A stretch of DNA of 64,000 nt, taken from assembly GCF_029960785.1 (NCBI RefSeq), contig NZ_JASBQE010000059.1, positions 1 through 64,000 on the forward strand, in the 5' to 3' direction. The position numbers and the translations under genes are program-made. The notes beneath the pieces are model-generated. The model did not search any database. It saw only the letters and a list, made by a program, of their open reading frames with translations, and was not told the origin of the DNA. This DNA is from Polyangium sp. 15x6 (GTDB taxonomy: Bacteria > Myxococcota_A > Polyangia > Polyangiales > Polyangiaceae). Position 1 is the stretch's first letter; each line of letters begins with the position of its first letter. This document shows positions 54,084 to 63,452 of the stretch, one piece after another.

Positions 54084-57000
54084 CGAAGCATCTCCTTCAC
54101 GATGTCCTGATCGAGTTCCAGGGGATCGTCCCCCGAGCAGACGGGTGCGCCGGACACCTCGAACGCGGCGTCATTGATGGCTTCGAGGGCGCCGTCCGGC
54201 ATGAGCCCGAGCTCGGCAGCGAGCGTTTCGACCTCACCGCGAGCCCAGGAGGCCCGCTCCGCGAGCCTGCGCAGAAATTCCGATTCCTGCGGACCCAAGC
54301 TTCCGATGGTCGCGCCAGACGGCGGCGGCGGCGGGGGCGCCGGGGGGGCGTCCTCTTCGGCCACGAAGATCTTGTCCAGCATGATGGCGACATTCTTCGT
54401 GTCCTCCATCAGCTTGCCGACACGCGCCATATCGATGCGGATCTCGCCTGCCGCGGCAGCGGGCGATTGAGGAATGGCATACCCCCGCCCCGGCTCCGAT
54501 GGCTTCACCGTCACGGGCTCGTCGGCTGCCGGGGTGGCAGCGGCGCTCAGGGCGTGAATGCGACGGTACACGGCTGCCTCGTCCATCCCGAGCATGGGCG
54601 CCATCTTCACGAGCGCCTTGACCTCGGCGGGCGTCACCCGCCCATCGGCGCACGCGACCGCGACGACGAAGTCCGCAATCTTGCCGCGCTTGTCCGAATC
54701 GAGGGCCGCCAGTCGCTTTTTCACCCCCGCGAGCCCAGGCCGTTCCCGCAAGAGCCACTGCACGTGCGCGTCCACGCGAGCCCGTTCGCCCTGGGACAGA
54801 TGCATTGCGTCCTCGAGGTGCATGCGGAGCTGCTTCTCCTCGGTTTCGCTCACATCGTCGTCGGCTGCGGCAATGACCGTAGCGAGGTGCATGAGCAAGG
54901 CGACCGCATGATACTCGGGAGAAGGAGACGTCGGGGCATCGGTGGGCAAATTGAACACGACCACGCTCCCTTCTGCATCCGGCAGAGGCCCTCCGAAGCG
55001 CACATCGGGTTCGAGGCCGTAGCCCCGTCGCTGGAGGAGCTGCGCCACGGTCACGAAATCTGCCTTCGTGCGCTTTCCACGCAGTATTTCCTTGGTGGGC
55101 ATGGTGGCCGAAGGGTTGCTACCCAATCGACGTCGGATCGCCTCGCACAACGTCGCGAGTTCCCCTCCTTCGGCGCTCGTCGCCAGCTCGGGTGGCAGCA
55201 GAGCCAGGGCTGCCAGGCTCCCGCGGCCATTCGGATTGCGACCGAGCCAGCGGCTGAGCGCATCGAGCTCCGCGGCGCATCGCCAGAGGAGCTCCCGCAG
55301 CTCGAGCCGAGGCGCGGAGCGCTCCGCGACATCGGGAACCCCCTCGACCGGGATGTTGATTTCCCCGCCGAACGATGCGCTTGCTGGTTTGTACCGTACG
55401 GCGATGTCCCGCCCGCGTTTGTCCAGTACAATACCCTTTCCGAAGCTGCCCTCGTAGCGGAGCAGGAACAGCTTTCGCAGCTCGTCCGGGCACCGCTGCG
55501 CGACGACCCCGAGCCGCGTCTCTGGATCGAAGAGGGTCCACAGGTAGGCCCACTCGGCGGGCACGGGGACGCCGTCCGCGGCGAGTTGACCGAGCCCAAG
55601 TCGAATCGAAAGGGGGTATTCCGCGCCGGGAGAGATGTGTACCGGTATCTTCGCATACGAGCGTGCGGCACCGTGGCTGATCTCGGCAACCGCCAGGAAG
55701 TCGGAGGCATAACGGCGGAACGAGTTATTGGATCCGTAAATCGAGAGAAGACGGCGGACCTCCACAAGGATGGCGGAACGTTCCTCGGGCGGCAGGGGAT
55801 GGCGCTGTCCATCGGCCAAGATCCGGCGCTCGAGGCCATAGAAGAACAGGAACACGTACCCGATGTACGTGTTCTTCGCGCGGCGCCCTCCGGAAAGCCA
55901 CTCGAGATAAGCGGCGCGATCGGCTGGCCTGATCTCGCTATACGAGGGCCAGTACGGCATCCCGTCGCCCGTTCGGTTGGGCAGGGCATCGACCGCGAGT
56001 CGGGGATTGACGAGCGCGGGCTCGACGCCGCGCAAGTATCCCGACACGGTGGTGAGATTGGCTCCGACGTACAACATGCCGGAATCAATGGTGTACCCCG
56101 CAATCGTGATCGTTTGTCCAGGCGGGATCCAGGAAGCTTCCCCGGCAGTGACCCGCGCCGCGGCGGGAGCTGGGGTCGGCGGCGTGACGACCGGGGTCGC
56201 CGCACGGGCCATCGCTTGGACGGCGAGGAGAGCTTGGTCCGCGGGGCTCCGAGAGGGTTCCGGAGCCGCGACCGGGGGCGGGGGCGGCAAGGGAACCGGC
56301 GCGCGGGCCGGAATCGAAGTGACCGCCGGAGGGGGCATCGGGGGAAGGATCGCCCGGGGGGCCTCGGGGACGGCGTGCATGGCAATGGTTGGCGCCACGC
56401 TCGACGCACCACGCTCTCGTCGGCTCGACGGTGCGACGGCAGGGGGCGCCACCGAGGTCGGTTGTTGGCTCGTCGTGGGGGAGCCCGTCCGCGCCAGATT
56501 CGATAACATGTTGAGCGCAGCGGCGGCCTGCTCGGCAGCGGCGGTGCGGCTCGCCTGGAGCACGATGTCCAATCCCTGCGACGAGCGGATCCTGAGCTGG
56601 CCGTATTGAACGACAGGGTGCTGGACGTTGTTGCTGAACCGGAGGTCGGGCGTTCCGTCCTTGCATACGTACCGCCACGTGGACCGAATGACGTGCGCAT
56701 CCGGTGGCAGGGGGACAGCCTCCTCGACGAAAGACGTGACCTCCACATGCGCAGAGAGCTGAGCGTACGAAAACGCGGTGAATCGGCCGCCTTGATGGAT
56801 GAGCAGGCTGTCGGGGAGGAACGTCAGCGTCTGCGGTCCCATGAAGAGGGACCATGCCTCCAGGTTCGTTTCGATGACGGGTACCGCATTGCGCATGCAA
56901 TGGACACGCATCCGGTTGACGAGCGTGCCCGCCCCGGCGTTACGTCGTAAGTCATCCGTGCTCACCGCGGAAGAAACGAGCCAGAGCGCGCCGCAGGCTC

Positions 57001-57493
57001 CGAGGGCTTCGCCCACCGTGCATGCGAGCCCGAAGCGATCCATCGCGGCCGGATCGTCGACGTCGTAAAGCAGCCGCGCCGTTCGTCGCTCGTCGTTCCA
57101 TGGGCGAACCAACACGCCGCCGATGGCAAGTGCAATGGCCAAGAACAACGCCACGATAGGCGCCGCCGGGAGCAACAGCAGGACGAGGATGAGCGAGCCG
57201 ATCCAGTAGACACGAAAAAGATCGGAGCGCTCCGCGATTTGCTCGAGGACGCGCAAGCTTTGCTCGGAGGAGATGACGGGAAGAGCGACGAGCGGTATGG
57301 GCGGCGCGCCGTCGGGGACCGTCTCGACGTTTGCCCGGTATACGAAGCCGTAGGGGGACAGCGCTACGTATATGCCTTCGAGCCCGACCGGGACACGGCT
57401 ACCGCGCACGGTCGGCGTGACGCCCAGGCTGGTCACCGAGAAGTGAGCGCGAAGCGGTTCGGGCTGCAGGTTTCTCAGGAAGGAGCTGCGCAT
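54080..57493 (-). CDS. TerB-domain membrane protein (TerB_N / TerB / TerB_C)
   Basis: About 1137 residues. A hydrophobic double span at 98-129 ('WIGSLILVLLLLPAAPIVALF...') anchors it. A Pro-rich linker lies at about 355-450. TerB_N follows ('SEIRPADRAAYLEWLSGGR', 'IGYVFLFFYGLERR'), then the acidic TerB core ('VIAAADDDVSETEEKQLR', 'VVAVACADGRVTPAEVKALV', the metal-binding-type Asp/Glu motifs), and TerB_C ends the protein ('WARGEVETLAAELGLMPDGALEAIND', 'DDPLELDQDIV'). TerB domains are tied to tellurite and phage stress responses and predicted DNA processing. ATG 57493 is preferred to an upstream TTG (57547), which would overlap the likely promoter. First gene of a three-gene operon. Confidence 0.87.
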   Translation of the reverse strand: MRSSFLRNLQPEPLRAHFSVTSLGVTPTVRGSRVPVGLEGIYVALSPYGFVYRANVETVPDGAPPIPLVALPVISSEQSLRVLEQIAERSDLFRVYWIGSLILVLLLLPAAPIVALFLAIALAIGGVLVRPWNDERRTARLLYDVDDPAAMDRFGLACTVGEALGACGALWLVSSAVSTDDLRRNAGAGTLVNRMRVHCMRNAVPVIETNLEAWSLFMGPQTLTFLPDSLLIHQGGRFTAFSYAQLSAHVEVTSFVEEAVPLPPDAHVIRSTWRYVCKDGTPDLRFSNNVQHPVVQYGQLRIRSSQGLDIVLQASRTAAAEQAAAALNMLSNLARTGSPTTSQQPTSVAPPAVAPSSRRERGASSVAPTIAMHAVPEAPRAILPPMPPPAVTSIPARAPVPLPPPPPVAAPEPSRSPADQALLAVQAMARAATPVVTPPTPAPAAARVTAGEASWIPPGQTITIAGYTIDSGMLYVGANLTTVSGYLRGVEPALVNPRLAVDALPNRTGDGMPYWPSYSEIRPADRAAYLEWLSGGRRAKNTYIGYVFLFFYGLERRILADGQRHPLPPEERSAILVEVRRLLSIYGSNNSFRRYASDFLAVAEISHGAARSYAKIPVHISPGAEYPLSIRLGLGQLAADGVPVPAEWAYLWTLFDPETRLGVVAQRCPDELRKLFLLRYEGSFGKGIVLDKRGRDIAVRYKPASASFGGEINIPVEGVPDVAERSAPRLELRELLWRCAAELDALSRWLGRNPNGRGSLAALALLPPELATSAEGGELATLCEAIRRRLGSNPSATMPTKEILRGKRTKADFVTVAQLLQRRGYGLEPDVRFGGPLPDAEGSVVVFNLPTDAPTSPSPEYHAVALLMHLATVIAAADDDVSETEEKQLRMHLEDAMHLSQGERARVDAHVQWLLRERPGLAGVKKRLAALDSDKRGKIADFVVAVACADGRVTPAEVKALVKMAPMLGMDEAAVYRRIHALSAAATPAADEPVTVKPSEPGRGYAIPQSPAAAAGEIRIDMARVGKLMEDTKNVAIMLDKIFVAEEDAPPAPPPPPPSGATIGSLGPQESEFLRRLAERASWARGEVETLAAELGLMPDGALEAINDAAFEVSGAPVCSGDDPLELDQDIVKEMLR

Positions 57494-57820
57494 GCAGGCA
57501 AGGTACCCCTGCCGATCACCCTTACACGAGTGCCGCGCCCAACTCAACCCTGGATGCGGTTCGCCCTCGAACGTGATTGCGGATGTCGGAGAATCTGTCC
57601 GTGGCAGGTGGTTTGGCGCGCTTGCGTAGGCGGCGCGGCTGGGGCGTGGTGGAGGCGAACCCCGCGTGGGCGTCGGGGCTCTGCGGTTGTGACCCGGCGA
57701 GCGTGCTTCGCGTGCTAAAGCGGGCTACGGTGGCGCGGGACGGGATTTCCGACGCGCATAGGCGATGGCTGCGACCCGGCGGATAGCGGGCGAGCTCTGG
57801 GCGCGCAGTGGGGCGCGGGA
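57494..57820. other. 327-base gap upstream of the TerB operon
   Basis: It contains the candidate promoter of the TerB operon (57519-57547). A 69-codon Arg-rich plus-strand frame (57577-57786) and a minus-strand frame cross the rest. Neither has a ribosome site or a family match I can name, and their compositions look like antisense artefacts of GC-rich DNA. A dispersed intergenic repeat is possible but cannot be tested from one window. Confidence 0.4.
57519..57547 (-). promoter_or_regulatory. Candidate promoter of the TerB-ATPase-helicase operon
   Basis: On the minus strand TTGAGT (57542-57547) and TAAGGG (57519-57524) are 17 bases apart. The -10 box is about 25 bases upstream of ATG 57493. 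The -10 match is moderate. Confidence 0.35.
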
Positions 57821-58690
57821 CTATGTTGTTCCCGGAGGAACCTTCGGCGGCAGGAAAACCGCCGGATCCAACCCGTCCGCCTCCATCGCGGCGAGGTCCA
57901 CCAACCGAGGAAAAGGGATGCATCCCTGCTCCCGCAGCGTGGCGGACCAGCGCTCGGCGAAACGATGCGCCACCTCCTCGCGTTCTCGCTCGGGACGACT
58001 GTCGTATGCGTCGTGCAACTCCAGGAGGTCGCCGCCCAGCAACTCCGGCCGTACCACCCGTTCCCAAAAGTCCACGAGGTGCCCGACTTCGTGGAGCAGG
58101 GTCCGGTAGAGCAGGACCCGCCGCAGCCCCTCCAGCCCGAAGGTCAGGTGGTGCGCACGTTTGTCGGCATGCACCTCGTCCGCCTCCTCCTGCAGGCGAT
58201 GCAGCTCTGCCTCTTGCTCCACGTCGACGCGCAGGCTCTTGCTTAGCTGGAGCGGCACCGGCTGCGCGTTCAGGTATATCGCGGGACCCTGCACCGGGCC
58301 GAGCTCCAGGTGCCATGCGAGGCGCCCCCAGCAGCGCTCGAGGATGCCTTGCTTGCGGCTCGGTTGTCGCAGGACGATGCCGGCCAGACCATACCCCTCC
58401 GGCGCCTCCAGCACCTCCTTCGGCAACGCCGAGAGCACGGCGACCACGTCGTCCACGGTGCAGGGGTGCAGGAATCCGCGTCGAGGGCGCTCGACCACGA
58501 AATACAGCGGCCTCCCGTGTACGTCTCGGCGCACCGACCGATAATTGCGAATCTGGGCCCAGTGGGGGCCGTCCCCTCCCCGTCCCCAGCGGCTCGGGAT
58601 GACCAGCCGGTTGTCCTGCCCATGCCCTGCCTTCGGCGTACCGATGTTGCGGTTCCGACGTGTGGCATTCCAGCCCGGTCTGCGCTGCAT
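57821..58690 (-). CDS. Putative zinc metallopeptidase-like protein (HEXXH)
   Basis: A soluble protein of 289 residues. The centre has 'LLHEVGHLVDFWE' (about residue 218), a perfect HExxH zinc motif in a helix, and downstream Glu residues in 'EREREEVAHRFAERW' could supply the third ligand, as in metzincin/gluzincin-like folds. The N-terminal 60 residues are basic. The substrate is unknown, and it could be a non-secreted toxin, because no signal peptide is seen. It stands alone between the TerB operon and a membrane protein on the same strand. Confidence 0.6.
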   Translation of the reverse strand: MQRRPGWNATRRNRNIGTPKAGHGQDNRLVIPSRWGRGGDGPHWAQIRNYRSVRRDVHGRPLYFVVERPRRGFLHPCTVDDVVAVLSALPKEVLEAPEGYGLAGIVLRQPSRKQGILERCWGRLAWHLELGPVQGPAIYLNAQPVPLQLSKSLRVDVEQEAELHRLQEEADEVHADKRAHHLTFGLEGLRRVLLYRTLLHEVGHLVDFWERVVRPELLGGDLLELHDAYDSRPEREREEVAHRFAERWSATLREQGCIPFPRLVDLAAMEADGLDPAVFLPPKVPPGTT

Positions 58691-58804
58691 CGCTTCATGA
58701 TACGCGGAAGGCCGAAGCCAATCCAGCCGCGTGTCGAAGGAGCTGCGATAACGCTGTTGCGCCCCGAAATCATCGAGGTCTCGGGTCCCGGACGCCAGGC
58801 TGCG

Positions 58805-59575
58805 TCATTCCCGGGGGAGAGCCCTGCGCAGCGCCTTCGAGCGACCGGTTGCGTCGGACTCCAGCGCAACGACGTGGTTTTGGTCGCAGAATGCTCGTTG
58901 ATAGGCGTACGACCGGAACAGGATCATGAACTCCGTCGGACCACCGAGGGCGAGGCTCGCGCCGTCATCGTGCTCCTTGCAATGAGGCACCGCGAGCGCG
59001 GCCACCGTTCCTGATGCTCGGATGATCCCGAAGCCAGCGACGCTCGCCATGGCCATGCCGATCGCCACGTTCACCGCGGTTCCTGCCGCGTCGTGCTTTT
59101 TGACGTGAATGGGCAAGTGCTGGGTGGGCGGAGCGCCGCAGACGACGCAGCCGGGCGGCCATACCAAGGTCTCCGGCAACGCAGCACCGAAGAGCGGCGT
59201 GTCCGCGATCGCGCCCTCTTCCGTCACCCACACGCGCCCCCCTTCCCCCTCGACGAAATGGCCGCAGTGTCGGCAGAGGATGCCGGCGAAGTGCGCTCGG
59301 CGATCGAGGTCTTCGAGCGCGGCGCCGCACGAGGGGCAAGGCGCGGCTCCAACGCCGCCGAGCACATTCCCGAACAGCAGGCCCATCGCCGTCGCGCCGC
59401 TGGCCGCCGCGGCGAGGCCCACGATGAATGGGTCTCCTGCGAGCCCGAGCACCGCCATCACGGCGAGGACGGCGCTTGCGATGAATAACAAGACGACCAG
59501 GACGAGCCACGGGCGGACTTCGTGCGAGGGGCGAGAAACGGCGGTGTGCCGGGGATGGGGGGATCGGTACGTCAT
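58805..59575 (-). CDS. Membrane protein with zinc-ribbon (hypothetical)
   Basis: A protein of 256 residues. Two adjacent hydrophobic spans at about 23-70 ('WLVLVVLLFIASAVLAVMAVLGL' and 'FIVGLAAAASGATAMGLLFG') are followed by 'CPSCGAALEDLDRRAHFAGILCRHCG', a CxxC-CxxC zinc ribbon. Later come 'GCVVCGAPPTQHLPIHVKKH' and a third hydrophobic stretch ('AVNVAIGMAMASVAGFGII'). The function is unknown. It ends in a soluble tail. It starts 22 bases after the end of the lipoprotein gene on the same strand. Confidence 0.65.
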   Translation of the reverse strand: MTYRSPHPRHTAVSRPSHEVRPWLVLVVLLFIASAVLAVMAVLGLAGDPFIVGLAAAASGATAMGLLFGNVLGGVGAAPCPSCGAALEDLDRRAHFAGILCRHCGHFVEGEGGRVWVTEEGAIADTPLFGAALPETLVWPPGCVVCGAPPTQHLPIHVKKHDAAGTAVNVAIGMAMASVAGFGIIRASGTVAALAVPHCKEHDDGASLALGGPTEFMILFRSYAYQRAFCDQNHVVALESDATGRSKALRRALPRE

Positions 59576-59597
59576 CGGGACCTGCCGCGCATGGAAT

Positions 59598-60971
59598 TCA
59601 CTGCGAGACGAACATGATCGGAATGACGACGGTCGCGCCGCCGCCCTCGGGGGGGTCGAATTTCGTCGACGTGACGGCCTTGAAGAGGCAATCGATCATC
59701 GAATCCGGGTCGTGCACGGACACGACCGTGCGCACCGAGGTGACCTCTCCCCCGGGGCCGATTTTCGCCGCCAAGCGCATGGACGTCTTGTACGCGGAGG
59801 ATTGCCTCAGGATCGCATTGTAACAGCGGCGGAACCCCGGAGCCATTCCGGCGACCACCTGCGCCGCGTTGCTCACGTTCCCCGATTTCGAAGGCGCGAT
59901 GCAGCGCGGCGCCTCGCTCTTCGTCGCCGCGGTGGGCAGGCTCGTGCCCCACGTCCGCTCCTTGCGCCCGATGCGGGCATACATCGCCTCCGCGCCCGCT
60001 GGGTCGCCTCCCTCGCGCAGATGATCGGCCAGGAGCATCCCCGGCCCCACGCGCGGATCGGCCGCATTCGCTCCCACGTGCCGCTCGGCCACCGCGAACG
60101 CCTGCTCGGCCCATGCACGCGCCGAGGCTCGGTCCCCGCGCCCGGCCGCGTGCGTCGCGAGCTGCTTCTGGATGGCGATGATCCGCGCATACTCCGTCGC
60201 CTCCAGCGGCGCGAGGATCCCGAGCGCTCGCTTCCACAGCGCCTCCGCTTCGCCATCCGACCGCGAGATCCATTGCGCTGTACCGAGTTTGTCGAGCACG
60301 TCGACCACGAGCAGAGGATCGACCTTCGGCGTCGCATCCACGATGGCGAGCGCCCGCCGTAGCTGGCCCACGGCCTCGGTCGCGCGGCATTGCTTGCTGT
60401 CGATTTCGCCCACGAGGACGAGGGTGCGCGCGACGTCCGGGTGAGAGGGCCCGAGCAGGGCCTCGCGCATGGCGAGCGCCTCCGCCGCCGCCGATCGTGC
60501 GTCGTCCAGGCGAAGGCGCTCCGCCTCGATCCGCGCGATTCGATCGAGCAGGGTCGCCGCGTCCAGGCTCCGTGGCCCGAGCCGCGCCGTCGTCGCATAC
60601 CCCGCGCCTCGCAGGGCCGAGAGCGCTCCGTCGAGCGCCCCACGCCGCTCGTCGATCCACGCGCAGAGCAGCAGGGCGCGCTCGACCTCGGCGTGCGTCG
60701 GGCCAAACATATCGGTCCGCGTCCGCGCCGCGCCCCATGCCGCCTCCGAGGCCGCGGCGAGCTGGCCCGCGGCGATCGCCCGTCGCGCCGTTGCCTCGTA
60801 CTCTGCCGCCATCGCGAGGCGCGGATCGACCGCGGGCGCAGGCGGAGACGAGGTGACGGGCGAAGTGGAGGGCGACGGCGCCGAGCCGCCGCAGGACGAC
60901 GCGCCGAGGCTGCACGAGAGGAGCAGAAGGACCCGAGCAGGGAGCGCGTGCGTCGCGAGCGCCTTGGTCAT
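59598..60971 (-). CDS. TPR lipoprotein with AgmX/PglI-type C-terminal domain
   Basis: A protein of 457 residues. The signal peptide and lipobox 'LLLSCSLGASSCGG' at the N-terminus indicate a lipoprotein. Residues 40-330 are tetratricopeptide-like helical repeats ('AEALAMREALLGPSHPDVARTLV'). The last 95 residues ('GFRRCYNAILRQ', 'LAAKIGPGGEVTSV', 'DCLFKAVTSTKFDPPEGG') match the AgmX/PglI C-terminal domain common in myxobacterial gliding and envelope proteins, related to TonB-like energy transducers. ATG 60971 is chosen because it gives a proper signal peptide; an upstream in-frame start at 61067 would not. Confidence 0.8.
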   Translation of the reverse strand: MTKALATHALPARVLLLLSCSLGASSCGGSAPSPSTSPVTSSPPAPAVDPRLAMAAEYEATARRAIAAGQLAAASEAAWGAARTRTDMFGPTHAEVERALLLCAWIDERRGALDGALSALRGAGYATTARLGPRSLDAATLLDRIARIEAERLRLDDARSAAAEALAMREALLGPSHPDVARTLVLVGEIDSKQCRATEAVGQLRRALAIVDATPKVDPLLVVDVLDKLGTAQWISRSDGEAEALWKRALGILAPLEATEYARIIAIQKQLATHAAGRGDRASARAWAEQAFAVAERHVGANAADPRVGPGMLLADHLREGGDPAGAEAMYARIGRKERTWGTSLPTAATKSEAPRCIAPSKSGNVSNAAQVVAGMAPGFRRCYNAILRQSSAYKTSMRLAAKIGPGGEVTSVRTVVSVHDPDSMIDCLFKAVTSTKFDPPEGGGATVVIPIMFVSQ

Positions 60972-61065
60972 GGCGCGATGGTCGCGTATCTGGGGCGCGC
61001 GAGCAAGCTCACCCTCGTTGGCAGCGGCGCCCGCCGCGTGACCGACTACACTCCCCGCCCCTCGC

Positions 61066-62697
61066 ATGACCGCTCCACCGCCCGCGACATCGCCTGCGCC
61101 CTCGCTCCGCCCCTACCAACGCGAAGCCGTGAGCGCTGTCCTCTCCGCCCGGCACGCGGGCGTCCGCCGCATGGTCGTCTGCCTCCCGACCGGCGCTGGC
61201 AAGACCGTCATCTTCGCCGAGCTCTCCCGCCTCGCGCGCCGCGGCGTCCTCGTGCTCGCGCATCGGGAGGAGCTCATCGAGCAGGCTCGCGAGAAGATCC
61301 ACCGCGCCCTCGCGGGCGTTGCCATCGTCGCCGTGGAGCAAGCCGCGCGCCGCGCGCCGCGTGATGCCAAGGTCCTCGTCGCCTCGATCCGCTCGCTCCA
61401 CGAGGCGCGCCTGTCCGACCTCCTCGCGGGCCGCGACATCGGGCTCGTCATCTACGACGAATGCCACCACGCCGCCGCCGCCGACAACCTCCGCGTCCTC
61501 CGCAGCCTCGGCGCCTTCGATTCCGACTGGAATGGCACCTTGCTCGGCTTCACGGCCACCACCACCCGCGGCGACGGAAAGGGCCTCGACGCGGTCTTCG
61601 AGCGCATCGTTTATGCGAAGACCTTGCCGGAGCTCATCGAGCAAGGTTATCTCGCCCGACTCTCCGGCTATCGCATCGCCACCACCGCCGACCTCTCGCG
61701 CCTCTCGGGCGAGGGCCTCGACTTCGCCGAGGACGAGCTCGCGCTCGCGGTGGACATCGAGGAGCGCAACGCCCTCGTGGCCCGCGCGATCCAGGAGCTC
61801 GCGCGCGACAGGCGCACCATCGCCTTCTGCGTGACCGTGAGCCACGCGCGAAACCTCTGCTACGCGCTCAACGCCCTCGGCGTCCCCGCCGGCATCGTCC
61901 ACGGCACCATGAAGCCCGAAGACCGCGCGAGGGCCCTCGAGGATTTCCGAAAAGGCCGCACGATCGTGCTCACCAACGTCGGCGTCTTGACCGAAGGCTT
62001 CGACGATCCAGGCGTGAGCTGCGTCGCGATGGCCCGCCCCACGCGGAACGAGGGGCTCTACGCGCAATGCGTGGGGCGCGGGACGCGTCTATTTCCTGGA
62101 AAAACCGATTGCTTGATCCTCGACTTCGTGGATCTCTCCGCCCTGGATCTCTGCACGCTCCCGTCTCTCTTCGGCATGCCGCGGGATCTGGACCTCGAGG
62201 GCCGCGATGCCTCCGCGGCGAGGCGCAGCTGGGAGCGGATCGCCTTCGATCATCCTGGATTCGCGCTCGAGGCGGGCGCGATCACGCTGGGCGAGATCCA
62301 GGACCGCGCCGCGCGCTTCGATCCGCTGGGGCTCGGGCTCTCCGACGATGTCCGAGCGATCTCCGGCAATGCATGGTCGTCGCTCGGCAAATACGGGCTC
62401 GTCCTGCATTTCGAGCAAAGGCCTGGACAGCTCGCGGAGGCGCTCGTCGTGAGCCGCGGCGCGCGCGGCAAGCGCTGGGAGGTGCTCGTCGACGGCGAGA
62501 GCATGGCTCGCTTCAGCCGGATCGAGGAGGCGGTGGAGGCGGTCGATTTCGAGGTGCAGCGAATGGGCCGCGCGGCAGAGGCCTCGGCGCTCGCGAGCGC
62601 GGCCTGGCGGAGCGAGCCCGCACCCGCGGGATCGAAGGCGACGACACGGGCGGACGCGCTGCGGCTCGAGGTATTTTTGCGGGTCGTGCGAGGCTAG
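61066..62697 (+). CDS. SF2 DEAD/DEAH helicase (SSL2/RadD-like)
   Basis: A protein of 543 residues with 'LRPYQREAV' (Q-motif region), Walker A 'PTGAGKTV', motif Ia 'VLAHREELIEQA', motif II 'YDECHH', motif III 'TATTTR' and, in the second lobe, 'TEGFDDPGVS' and 'QCVGRGTR'. It is a standard DNA-translocating helicase of the type annotated as RadD/SSL2-like, with roles in repair. It is divergent from the lipoprotein gene and separate from the defence-like helicase at 50504. The C-terminal 150 residues carry no recognised domain. Confidence 0.85.
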   Translation: MTAPPPATSPAPSLRPYQREAVSAVLSARHAGVRRMVVCLPTGAGKTVIFAELSRLARRGVLVLAHREELIEQAREKIHRALAGVAIVAVEQAARRAPRDAKVLVASIRSLHEARLSDLLAGRDIGLVIYDECHHAAAADNLRVLRSLGAFDSDWNGTLLGFTATTTRGDGKGLDAVFERIVYAKTLPELIEQGYLARLSGYRIATTADLSRLSGEGLDFAEDELALAVDIEERNALVARAIQELARDRRTIAFCVTVSHARNLCYALNALGVPAGIVHGTMKPEDRARALEDFRKGRTIVLTNVGVLTEGFDDPGVSCVAMARPTRNEGLYAQCVGRGTRLFPGKTDCLILDFVDLSALDLCTLPSLFGMPRDLDLEGRDASAARRSWERIAFDHPGFALEAGAITLGEIQDRAARFDPLGLGLSDDVRAISGNAWSSLGKYGLVLHFEQRPGQLAEALVVSRGARGKRWEVLVDGESMARFSRIEEAVEAVDFEVQRMGRAAEASALASAAWRSEPAPAGSKATTRADALRLEVFLRVVRG

Positions 62698-62754
62698 CGA
62701 GCTTCTCGGTGAGGGCCGCCGCCACGGCCGGGCGAACGGCGCATCCCGCACCCC

Positions 62755-62783
62755 TTGACTGCTCGCGGCCCGTCGCGGATACT
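62755..62783 (+). promoter_or_regulatory. Candidate promoter of the gene at 62865
   Basis: TTGACT (62755-62760) and GATACT (62778-62783) are exactly 17 bases apart on the plus strand, about 80 bases upstream of the next gene's start. Confidence 0.5.
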
Positions 62784-62864
62784 CCTTGCAGACGGGCTCA
62801 CCAAGTCCGCGTCTGCGAGGCCACCCGTGAAGGGTTCTCGGCCCCACCGCAGCCGGCGCCCGCT

Positions 62865-63428
62865 GTGTTGAAAGCATCGATTCGTTCGCGACTCCCCAAG
62901 GGATATCTCTTCGCTCGACGGAATCGCCGGCAGCTCTGGCGTACGAAGATCTGGTGGCGCCAGACGCGGTGCTTCTGCTGCGGTCCGTGGAAGGACGACT
63001 CCTTCTGGTCCCCGCAAGGGATGCCACCGCGCGTCTATGGGCTGCGCCTCTATGCACTCGACTGGCTGCGGGCGCTCACGCCCCTCGAGCCGCGGCTCCG
63101 CGGGCCGCTCGCCGAGGACGAGCTCGAGCCGGATCGGTTCGCCGACTGCATCGAGATCGACGTGGCTGGAGACGAGCTCGCCCTCGTCGATCTGCTGGAT
63201 CGGCTCGGCCACCGCGCGCACCGACTCACGGGCGCCATGGCCCCGGTGTTCGTCGTTGAAGCCTTCGAGACGGTCGAGATCACCGTGCGCCCAGGGGATA
63301 CGCCGCCGGACGACGAGCCGACCTGCAACGCAGCCGAGCTCGCGAGCCGCATGCGGTCGTGGCTTCCGAAATACGCGTACCTGATCGACGGCGCCGCGCC
63401 CACGTGCCGAACCGACCTCACGGGGTGA
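62865..63428 (+). CDS. Conserved hypothetical protein
   Basis: A soluble protein of about 187 residues. The N-terminus is very basic ('RLPKGYLFARRNRRQLWRTKIWWR') and has a 'CFCCGPWKDDSFW' segment that could bind metal; the rest is acidic ('DRFADCIEIDVAGDELALVDLLDRL'). I do not recognise the family. The frame is open much further upstream inside the helicase gene. The start is therefore placed after the promoter-like boxes, at GTG 62865, with TTG 62868 as the alternative. Both lack a strong ribosome site. Confidence 0.6.
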   Translation: MLKASIRSRLPKGYLFARRNRRQLWRTKIWWRQTRCFCCGPWKDDSFWSPQGMPPRVYGLRLYALDWLRALTPLEPRLRGPLAEDELEPDRFADCIEIDVAGDELALVDLLDRLGHRAHRLTGAMAPVFVVEAFETVEITVRPGDTPPDDEPTCNAAELASRMRSWLPKYAYLIDGAAPTCRTDLTG

Positions 63429-63452
63429 GCGGGCGGAAACGCCTCGTACGTC

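Noticed and set aside
57577-57786. A 69-codon plus-strand gene in the gap upstream of the TerB operon
   Set aside because: It is Arg-rich, has no ribosome site and no family match; an equally long frame runs antisense.
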